DNA of 64,000 nucleotides, taken from assembly GCA_965203195.1 (NCBI GenBank), contig OZ241860.1, forward strand, positions 2,046,001 through 2,110,000. The letters are read 5' to 3'. The notes under the pieces are model-generated. The model had not been told where the DNA came from, ran no database searches, and saw only the letters and a program-made list of their open reading frames with translations. Origin of the DNA: Bin87 sp965203195 (lineage in GTDB: Bacteria; Chloroflexota; Dehalococcoidia; Lucifugimonadales; UBA3495). Made by a program: the position numbers and the translations under genes. This document shows, piece by piece, positions 57,950-64,000 of this stretch (the first letter of the stretch is position 1; each line of letters opens with the position of its first letter).

Positions 57950-58702
57950 CTACTGCGCGAACAGGCCGCCGTCAATCACCAGCTCGCTGCCCGTCATAAA
58001 AGACGATTCGTCCGACGCCAGGAACAAAACGCCCCAGGCCACATCCTCGGCCACGCCAATCCGTCCAATGGGCGTCCGGTCCAGCGACGCCTGCCGCGCC
58101 GCCTCGTCCCGCAACAGGTTGGGCGTGGTCATCGGCGTCTCAATGATGCCCGGATGCACCGAGTTGCACCGGATGCCCTCGGCGGCGTACTGGATGGCAG
58201 TGGACTTGGTGAACAGCCGCACCGCGCCTTTGGTGGCCCCGTAGGCCGGCGCCCGCCAGCTGCCAATCAGCCCGGCCACGCTGGATATGTTGATGATGGA
58301 ACCGCCGCCGGCCTTCCGCATTTCGGGGATGACCGCTTTGGCGCCCAGAAACACCCCTTTGGCGTTGATGTCAAAAATGTTGTCCCACAGCTCCCCGGTG
58401 GTATCCTCAATGCCCACCTGCCGGTAGATGCCCGCGTTATTCACCAGAATGTCCAGCTTGCCGAACCGCACCACGGCGGCCTGGACGGCCTCGTTCCATT
58501 CCGTTTCGCTGGTGACATCCAGCTTGACGAAAAGGCATTCGCCGCCGGTTTCGTTGATTTCGGCTTCCAGCCGGCGGCCTTCGTCCTCCAGCACATCGGC
58601 GATGACCACCCGGCAGCCTTCGCGGGCGAACAGGCGGGCTTCGGCGGCCCCCTGGCCCCGGGAACCGCCGCTGATCAGAGCAACCTTGTTTTCCAGACGC
58701 AT
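57950..58702 (-). CDS. Short-chain dehydrogenase/reductase, copy 2
   Basis: 250 residues, with the same plan as copy 1: SGGSRGQGA, NNAGIYRQVG, INISSVAGLIG, YGATKGAV (Tyr-x-x-x-Lys) and FMTGSELVIDGG. Roughly two thirds identical to copy 1 by eye. AGAGGTG precedes the ATG at 58702. The two probably arose by duplication; the substrate is unknown. Confidence 0.93.
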   Translation of the reverse strand: MRLENKVALISGGSRGQGAAEARLFAREGCRVVIADVLEDEGRRLEAEINETGGECLFVKLDVTSETEWNEAVQAAVVRFGKLDILVNNAGIYRQVGIEDTTGELWDNIFDINAKGVFLGAKAVIPEMRKAGGGSIINISSVAGLIGSWRAPAYGATKGAVRLFTKSTAIQYAAEGIRCNSVHPGIIETPMTTPNLLRDEAARQASLDRTPIGRIGVAEDVAWGVLFLASDESSFMTGSELVIDGGLFAQ

Positions 58703-59011
58703 AACGCACCTCTGCCGGACGCCGGCGCGGGCACGTCCGGCCCGGCGCGCGGCGTCCTTGAAAATCCAAACGGGTTGCCAAATTGTAGCGTTATTGGAAT
58801 AACCGTCAAGGAACGCGCCGGCCTTGCCGGGCCGCATAAGGCAGAGCGTAAAACGCGTGTCCACAATCCCCGCCGGTATAAACTAATCGGCCCGGAATGA
58901 AACGGCGGCGCGCAACCTCTTGCCGGCGGCCCGGTTTGGCGTTGCCTGACGGTTGCCCTTATAATGCAAAGGCGACGCGCGGGCAGCAAGTCTGCGGCGG
59001 GATTGGTCACG
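58703..59011. other. Divergent control region between SDR and ImmA genes
   Basis: 309 bases. TATAAT at 58960-58965 is a good -10 box for the plus-strand peptidase gene (no clear -35). It also shows that the ATG at 59012, not an upstream codon, is the start. Nothing else is recognised. Confidence 0.5.
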
Positions 59012-60217
59012 ATGCCCAAGGTTAACCCTGAAATACTGGTCTGGGCGCGCGAGACGGCCGGGCTTGCCCCCGATGCCGCCGCCCGGAAGCTCGGGTTCCG
59101 CGATACCGGCCGGGCATCGGCAGTGGACAAGCTGGCCGCCCTGGAACAGGGCGCTGCGGAGCCCACCCGGCCGCAGCTGGTCAAGATGGCGCAGAGCTAC
59201 CGGCGTCCGCTGCTCGCCTTTTACCTGCCGCAACCGCCAGCGAAGGGCGACCGGGGTACGGACTTTCGCGCGCCGGCCGGTACCGACCATTCGCCGGTGG
59301 ACGACGGCGTGCTGGACGCGCTGGTGCGGGATGTGCGGGCGCGCCAGAGTATGGTGCGCGCCGCGCTGGAGGAAACGGAGGAAGCGGAACCCCTGGCGTT
59401 CATCGCATCCTGCCGCATTGAGGCCGGCGCCAACTCGGCTCTGGCGTCCCTGCACGCCCTTTTGGGCCTAGGCGTCGCCGAATACCGGGCGCAGCGGGAT
59501 GCGCCGGCCGCCTTCGACCTGCTGCGCCACCGCGCCGAAAGCGCGGGCATATTCGTGCTGCTCAAGGGCGACTTGGGAAACTACCTGACCGCTCTGGATA
59601 CCGGCGTTTTCCGGGGATTTTCCATCGCCGACAGAGTGGCGCCCTTCATAGTGATTAACGACCAGGATGCGCGGCCGGCATGGTCTTTTACCCTGTTGCA
59701 CGAGGCAACGCACCTGCTGTTGGGGCATACCGGTGTGGGCAACGCGCAAACCGACAATGGTATTGAGCGATTTTGTGATGATGTCGCCGGAGCATTTCTG
59801 CTGCCGGCCGGCGAACTGGACGCCCTGGCGCTGGACAGCGACAATCTGAACGAGTTGTCGGAACGCATCAGCCGTTTTGCCGCCGAGACCAAAGTCAGCC
59901 GCATGATGGTGGCGTGCCGGGCCGAGCGGGAGGGCCGCATCAGCCGGGAAACTTTCGGCAGTCTGCGGGCCGGCTACCGCCAGCAATGGCGGCAGGAGCG
60001 GGAACGGAGGCGCGCCCAGGCCCGGGAGCGGGAGCAGGAAGGCGGGCCGAATTACTACCTGGTACGCCGCCACCGCCTGGGGAACCGCCTCACCACGCTG
60101 GTGCAGCGAATGATGGCGGCGGATGCGCTTTCGACGGGAAAAGCGGCCCGGATACTCGGCGTTAAGCCCGGACAGGTGCAACCGCTACTTGACGCCGGGC
60201 GGCAGTTGGGGAGGTAA
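59012..60217 (+). CDS. XRE-like helix-turn-helix / ImmA-IrrE metallopeptidase
   Basis: 401 residues. The N-terminal 70 residues resemble a lambda-repressor-like HTH (LVWARETAGLAPDAAARKLGF, LAALEQGAAEPTRPQLVKMA) followed by PLLAFYLPQPP, the usual linker of this family. The peptidase core has LLHEATHLLLGH (HExxH near 229-240) and ERFCDDVAGAFLLP. A basic C-terminal extension (ERRRAQAREREQE) follows. Such proteins can cleave repressors and form modules with toxins. The next gene, a PIN-like DUF4411, starts 2 bases after its stop, which is the known antitoxin-toxin arrangement. Confidence 0.9.
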   Translation: MPKVNPEILVWARETAGLAPDAAARKLGFRDTGRASAVDKLAALEQGAAEPTRPQLVKMAQSYRRPLLAFYLPQPPAKGDRGTDFRAPAGTDHSPVDDGVLDALVRDVRARQSMVRAALEETEEAEPLAFIASCRIEAGANSALASLHALLGLGVAEYRAQRDAPAAFDLLRHRAESAGIFVLLKGDLGNYLTALDTGVFRGFSIADRVAPFIVINDQDARPAWSFTLLHEATHLLLGHTGVGNAQTDNGIERFCDDVAGAFLLPAGELDALALDSDNLNELSERISRFAAETKVSRMMVACRAEREGRISRETFGSLRAGYRQQWRQERERRRAQAREREQEGGPNYYLVRRHRLGNRLTTLVQRMMAADALSTGKAARILGVKPGQVQPLLDAGRQLGR

Positions 60218-60219
60218 CC

Positions 60220-60717
60220 GTGCTTAACCTCCTGGATGCGAATGTGCTGATTGACGCCAACCGCGACTACTATCCAATTGAACGCGTTCCCGAGTTCTGG
60301 GAATGGCTGGCGGAGATGGGCGCGCAGGGCCTGGTGAAAGTCCCGCCGGAGGTTTATGACAAAGTGACCGGCGGCAATGACGCCCTCGCCCGGTGGCTGA
60401 AAGACCACCGGGATGCGCTGCTGCTGGATGAGCCGGTTCACGGAAACCTCCTGACCCGGGTGGTCCACGAAGGTTATGCCCCCGACTTGGACGACATTGA
60501 GATTGAGAAGTTGAACGAGGACCCGTTTCTGGTGGCCTATGCTCTCGCCGAACCGGGACGGCGAAGGGTAATCAGCAATGAACATTCCCGGCCCGGCGCA
60601 ACGCGCGCCAATCGCAAGGTGCCGGATGTATGCCATGACTTTGATGTTGTCTGCCATCACGCTTTCCGGTTTATCCGGGAACTGGATTTCCGTACCGACT
60701 GGCGCAGCAGACCATAA
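60220..60717 (+). CDS. DUF4411 PIN-like protein, probable toxin
   Basis: 165 residues. LLDANVLIDANRDYYP at the N-terminus holds the first conserved Asp of the PIN-like fold; VKVPPEVYDKVTGG, NEDPFLVAYALAEPG and the later KVPDVCHDF provide the other acidic residues. The start is GTG at 60220 with GGGAGG upstream. It directly follows the ImmA/IrrE-HTH gene, the usual partner of DUF4411. RNase activity is expected from the fold but unproven. Confidence 0.88.
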   Translation: MLNLLDANVLIDANRDYYPIERVPEFWEWLAEMGAQGLVKVPPEVYDKVTGGNDALARWLKDHRDALLLDEPVHGNLLTRVVHEGYAPDLDDIEIEKLNEDPFLVAYALAEPGRRRVISNEHSRPGATRANRKVPDVCHDFDVVCHHAFRFIRELDFRTDWRSRP

Positions 60718-60766
60718 AGCATCGCAAATTGGCCGAGTCAGACGCCGGGCCGGGGGCCGGCGGGCG

Positions 60767-61636
60767 TCAGTCAATCCGCCGCCCCCGCCAGTATTGCGGC
60801 GGCCGCTGTCCATAGCCGCCGTAGTCCCGGCTCCCGCTCCCGCCGTCATCGCCCCGATAGGGCGCCGACGGCCCGCCCGGCGGGGGCGGCTGCCGCCTAC
60901 TCCTCCCCCGCAGCCCCTTGTAAATCGCGCCCACGCCCGCGCCCACCACAAACCCGCCGATATGCGCGAAAAACGCCGTGCTCACCTGCTCGCTAACCCC
61001 GATGGACAGCAGCCCCTGCACCGTCTGCAACCCGATCCAGATCAGCAGCAGCCACACCGCCCGCAGCTCAATCACCGTAATTAATATGTAGATAACCAGT
61101 GTGCGAATGCGGTTGCGCGGGTAAAGCAGCAGATAAGCGCCCATCACCCCGGATATGGCCCCGCTGGCGCCTACCAGCGGCGTCGGCGACGCCGGCTCTA
61201 TGGCGTAGTGCGACAGGGTAGCCAGCGCGCCGGCAACCAGGTAAAACGCCAGATACCTGATATGCCCGAAGGTATCCTCAATGTTGTCTCCGAACACCCA
61301 CAGAAACAGCATATTGCCGATGAAGTGCATCAGCCCGCCGTGAATGAACATTGCGGTCAGCATCGTGGCCCAGGTGGGGATGGGCGAGGCGATGTCAATG
61401 CCGCCGGCGCTGCCCGTCCTCAACAGCCGGTATGGTTCGCCGCTGGTCAGCTCGGCGGGGATGAAGCCGAACTTGTGGAAAAATACGATAATCCCCAGGC
61501 TGTTCCCGCCCAGCAGAAACCCGAAGCCCCCTACGCCGATTTCGTATAGAAATACCAGCGTATTCAACGCCAGCAGGGCGGCGTTGACATAGGGGAAGGT
61601 GCCGCGCGGACGGCCCCCGTCGGAGATGGGCAGCAC
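60767..61636 (-). CDS. Rhomboid-family intramembrane serine protease
   Basis: 289 residues, six membrane helices. HGGLMHFIGNMLFLWVFGDNIED is the signature around helix 2, GASGAISG near 156-163 holds the catalytic Ser (158), and AFFAHIGGF the catalytic His (225). The C-terminus is a Pro/Gly/Arg-rich cytoplasmic tail. The start is GTG at 61636. The cytidylate-kinase-like gene ends 9 bases upstream, so the two may be one operon. Confidence 0.93.
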   Translation of the reverse strand: MLPISDGGRPRGTFPYVNAALLALNTLVFLYEIGVGGFGFLLGGNSLGIIVFFHKFGFIPAELTSGEPYRLLRTGSAGGIDIASPIPTWATMLTAMFIHGGLMHFIGNMLFLWVFGDNIEDTFGHIRYLAFYLVAGALATLSHYAIEPASPTPLVGASGAISGVMGAYLLLYPRNRIRTLVIYILITVIELRAVWLLLIWIGLQTVQGLLSIGVSEQVSTAFFAHIGGFVVGAGVGAIYKGLRGRSRRQPPPPGGPSAPYRGDDGGSGSRDYGGYGQRPPQYWRGRRID

Positions 61637-61645
61637 GACAGGACG

Positions 61646-62377
61646 CTAGGCCGGCGCCGCCCTGGTCGCGACCGCGGTCGCCGCCGTAATATCCTCGGCG
61701 GCGTGGGCGATGATTTCGGCCGCCGTGCTTTGGGAAATGCGCCCGATGTTCAGCATCAGATGAAACCGGGTCGGGTCGTTGGCGTTGACCCGGAAAAACT
61801 TGCGGTAGAAAGTGACCCGGGCGTTTTCCAGCTCCTCCGCATAGGCGCGCGCTTCCTCCGGCGTGAACAGCTCCCGCCTGGCCATCGTGTCAATCCGAAC
61901 CGCCATCGGCGCCAGCAGGCCCACATGAACCACGCCGGGCGCATCAGCCAGAATCATATTGCCGCCGCGCCCGATGATGACCACATCGCCGCCGCCGGCC
62001 AGCTCCTTGATGACCGAAGTAGTCGCTTCAATAAAAGCCCGGTCGTGCACCGTGGAGGAAGCGGCGGCGTCGGAAACCAGCTCCGTATAGGCTTCGGCCG
62101 GCAGCATCTCAATGCCCCGCCCGAAATAGGGTTCGGCGCCGGCGCCGGCCACCGCCGACCGCTCCAGCACCCCCTGCATAAAGCGGGCCACCTTTTCCCG
62201 GAACGGCACTACCCGTTGCTCTTTTTCAATCAGCCGGCTCACCGGAGAACCGACCAGGCGGGCGGCTTCCGAAAATATGTAGCGGTCAACATAGTTGAGG
62301 CCCATATTCTGCGCCACCAGGTGGCCGATTTCCAGCGTGCCGCTGCCGATGACGCCGTTGATGGTGATGACGGGCAT
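61646..62377 (-). CDS. Cytidylate-kinase-like protein
   Basis: 243 residues. It opens VITINGVIGSGTLEIG, a P-loop in which the usual Gly-Lys-Ser/Thr is Gly-Thr-Leu. VIIGRGGNMILAD and later Arg-rich helices match the cytidylate-kinase-like family (not the housekeeping Cmk). The altered P-loop makes ordinary CMP kinase activity doubtful. GAGGAT precedes the ATG. Confidence 0.82.
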   Translation of the reverse strand: MPVITINGVIGSGTLEIGHLVAQNMGLNYVDRYIFSEAARLVGSPVSRLIEKEQRVVPFREKVARFMQGVLERSAVAGAGAEPYFGRGIEMLPAEAYTELVSDAAASSTVHDRAFIEATTSVIKELAGGGDVVIIGRGGNMILADAPGVVHVGLLAPMAVRIDTMARRELFTPEEARAYAEELENARVTFYRKFFRVNANDPTRFHLMLNIGRISQSTAAEIIAHAAEDITAATAVATRAAPA

Positions 62378-62410
62378 AATTCATCCTCGCCGGCTTGCCG
62401 GCCGGCACCG

Positions 62411-62998
62411 TTAAGCGTTGTACTGCGCCAGGACGCGGCTGCGCCGGCGGCTGTATTCGTCCGTCAGCAACCCCATGGCAAAGGAATCGTACCAGTTGCC
62501 GTCCTTGCGGTGGGTACGGCGCAAGTGGCCTTCCAGCACAAAGCCCAGGTGCCGGAACATTTGCAGGGCGTGTTCGTTGTACTCCGGCACATCCACCCAC
62601 ACCCGGTGCAGCTCCAGGTTGTCAAAGGCTTCGTCCAGCAGCGCCACCAGCGCCGCCGTCCCGTAGTGATGATGCCACAAATCCTTGCGGCCAATCAGGA
62701 TGAACAGCTGCGCTTCCTCCAGCGGCCATTCCACCAGCAGCTGCCCTTCGCCGATGTGGGCTTCGTCGGTGGCGTAAATGGAGTAGATGCGGCGCTCGTC
62801 CTGGTTGAAAACCTGCTGCCATTCGTCATCGCTGGCGGCTGCCAGCTGGTTCGGGTCGTAGCCGATATGCAAGGCGCGCCCGCTGCTGTCGTCCTTGCCG
62901 TACCACAGGGCGCTGACTTCGGGGTCGCTCAGCCAGGCGCCGATACGGGCCACGTCGTCCGGGGAAACGTCGGTTTTGAGTCCAACTTGGGGAAACAT
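62411..62998 (-). CDS. GNAT-family N-acetyltransferase
   Basis: 195 residues. The GNAT fold shows IGEGQLLVEW, LFILIGRKDLWHHHYGTAALVALLDEAF (motif A; acetyl-CoA pyrophosphate loop replaced by HHHYGTAA) and HRVWVDVPEYNEHALQMFRHLGFVLEGHLRR, as in RimJ/RimL-type enzymes. AGGAGG lies 7 bases before the ATG. It lies 33 bases upstream of the cytidylate-kinase-like gene. The substrate is unknown. Confidence 0.88.
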   Translation of the reverse strand: MFPQVGLKTDVSPDDVARIGAWLSDPEVSALWYGKDDSSGRALHIGYDPNQLAAASDDEWQQVFNQDERRIYSIYATDEAHIGEGQLLVEWPLEEAQLFILIGRKDLWHHHYGTAALVALLDEAFDNLELHRVWVDVPEYNEHALQMFRHLGFVLEGHLRRTHRKDGNWYDSFAMGLLTDEYSRRRSRVLAQYNA

Positions 62999-63145
62999 AC
63001 GCCGGCCTCCTGATTAGGGGAAACTGCACCGGCAACGCTGGCGCCGCCGTAGCCACGATTATAACACGGCGGCGGCCACGCCGGGGGCCATAGCCGGCCG
63101 ACGCCGCCATAGCCGGCAAGCGGACGCGCCCCGCGCTCGCTGTGA

Positions 63146-63151
63146 TACAAT
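63146..63151 (+). promoter_or_regulatory. -10 box for the right-edge repeat protein
   Basis: TACAAT 31 bases before the ATG; no clear -35 box. Confidence 0.4.
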
Positions 63152-63182
63152 AGCGGCCACATTCCTTGCCGGAGGCATGACA

Positions 63183-64000
63183 ATGGCCGCCCCGACAATC
63201 GTAAATCCCGAAAGCATCGTTGCCCTGATGATGGCGGAGCTTGATGACGACCCAAGCCTCAAGCCCCCGTTGCTCCGCAGCTTGCTGACCGACGAATTTC
63301 TGCTCCTGCCATCCAAGGTGGACCAGCTGATGGAGCTGCCACCGAAGGTGGACCAGCTGATGGAACTGATGGAGCTGCCGCCCAAGGTGGAGCAGCTGAT
63401 GGAGCTGCCGCCCAAGGTGGAGCAGCTGATGGAGCTGCCGCCGAAGGTGGAGCAGCTGATGGAGCTGCCGCCGAAGGTGGAGCAGCTGATGGAGCTGCCG
63501 CCCAAGGTGGAACAGCTGATGGAGCTGCCGCCCAAGGTGGAGCAGCTGATGGAACTGATGGAGCTGCCGTCCAAGGTCGACCGGATGCAGGGGCAGCTCA
63601 ATAACCTGACCGGCAACGACTACGAGCGTCGGATTGCGCGGCTATCCGCCACCATAGTGCGGCGGCACTTGAACCTGCGACACGCCCGCCTGCTGCAAGC
63701 CATCACCAAGCCGGACAATGAGAGCATTGCCGACTTGGCCAACGCCGCCGCCGCGCAAGGCAGCATCACTGACGATGATGCCGAGGGATTGATCTGGGCC
63801 GACCTGGTTCTGCTGGACACGGCCTCAACCCCGGAACCCGTCTATGTGGTCGCCGAAGTATCCCTCACCCTGGACGACCACGATGTGGACCGGGCGGCGC
63901 GCCGCGCCCGGATCCTGCGCAACGCCAGCGGCAACGACGCGCGCCCCGTCGTCATCGGAACCGGCATATCCGACGCCAACCGCCAGCGCGCCGAGGATAG
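63183..64000 (+). CDS. Tandem-repeat coiled-coil protein with PD-(D/E)XK-like C-terminus (partial)
   Basis: The frame is open from the ATG at 63183 to the window end (272 codons seen). GGAGG lies upstream. After about 40 residues come nine units of the type LPPKVEQLME (about 42-134), mostly 10 residues long with two 13-residue units placed near each end. Then follow a charged stretch, SATIVRRHLNLRHARL, GLIWADLVLLD and VYVVAEVSLTLDDHDVDRAARRA. The Asp and Ala-Glu-Val-Ser strand resemble the core of Uma2-like nucleases, without a visible Lys. Function unknown; the end of the gene is missing. Confidence 0.75.
   Translation, partial: MAAPTIVNPESIVALMMAELDDDPSLKPPLLRSLLTDEFLLLPSKVDQLMELPPKVDQLMELMELPPKVEQLMELPPKVEQLMELPPKVEQLMELPPKVEQLMELPPKVEQLMELPPKVEQLMELMELPSKVDRMQGQLNNLTGNDYERRIARLSATIVRRHLNLRHARLLQAITKPDNESIADLANAAAAQGSITDDDAEGLIWADLVLLDTASTPEPVYVVAEVSLTLDDHDVDRAARRARILRNASGNDARPVVIGTGISDANRQRAED
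63310..63585. repeat. 30-bp coding tandem repeats
   Basis: Units of CTGCCGCCCAAGGTGGAGCA plus GCTGATGGAG repeat nine times with few changes. Two 39-bp variants carry an extra CTGATGGAG. The period keeps the reading frame, so copy number can vary without breaking the protein. Confidence 0.9.

Overview
The window is very GC-rich DNA, densely coded on both strands, with no rRNA operon, CRISPR array or intact IS element. Several things point to an uncultured member of the Chloroflexota, perhaps a SAR202/Dehalococcoidia-like lineage. These are secreted proteins with Thr-Pro-Val/Ala-Thr linkers, single copies of core genes scattered among accessory genes, many catabolic oxidoreductase and hydrolase genes (LLM flavin oxidoreductase, epoxide hydrolase, MmgE/PrpD, haloacetate-dehalogenase-like hydrolase, SDRs), and a heavy load of restriction-modification (R-M) genes. 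The phylum is an inference; no marker gene here was compared with a database.

Layout. 0-17 kb: partial DoxX-like gene, purA, an M-R pair with a duplicated M tail, a class-I glutamine-amidotransferase fold, a second R-M pair (Zn-ribbon adenine methylase plus NotI-type nuclease), epoxide hydrolase, a coiled-coil repeat protein, LLM oxidoreductase, a DUF3800 protein with a convergent candidate small RNA, a NERD-helicase, a third R-M pair (Dam-like plus SacI-like), and gpsA with a duplicated 3' end. 17-28 kb: cell-surface block with a collagen-like membrane-anchored protein, two very large secreted proteins, a repeat-filled gap and three related membrane/coiled-coil genes. 28-37 kb: housekeeping and catabolism (asnS, rpmB, rpe, argH, an AP-endonuclease-2-fold isomerase, folD, dehalogenase-like hydrolase, MmgE/PrpD) and two tRNAs. 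37-44 kb: C5-methylase, a second DUF3800 gene, coaBC and coaX, then an M-R pair whose M gene is interrupted by a 23-C homopolymer. 44-53 kb: an operon of thrC, NIL-domain, ThiS/MoaD and RelA/SpoT-type synthetase genes, an amidohydrolase, two HEPN-like genes, oligopeptidase B, SRPBCC and an unusual ion channel. 53-64 kb: two tandem methylase-HNH fusions, two SDRs flanking a Uma2 nuclease, an ImmA/IrrE peptidase plus PIN-like DUF4411 pair, rhomboid, a cytidylate-kinase-like protein, GNAT, and a repeat protein cut by the window end.

How the parts fit. At least seven DNA methyltransferase genes, four with an adjacent predicted endonuclease, sit with NERD-helicase, Uma2, DUF3800, HEPN-like and PIN/ImmA genes among ordinary metabolic genes. 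This looks like a genome under strong phage and plasmid pressure rather than one compact defence island. The strongest unusual signals are: (1) a poly-C tract of 23 placed so that a change in length would join or separate an upstream start and the methylase frame, a layout typical of phase variation; (2) a complete minus-strand transcription unit (consensus promoter, structured RNA, U-tract terminator) of about 78 nt, tail-to-tail with a DUF3800 gene; (3) tandem duplicated methylase-HNH fusions; (4) duplicated gene 3' ends beside R-M genes; and (5) a family of membrane/coiled-coil proteins with a conserved internal ribosome-binding site.
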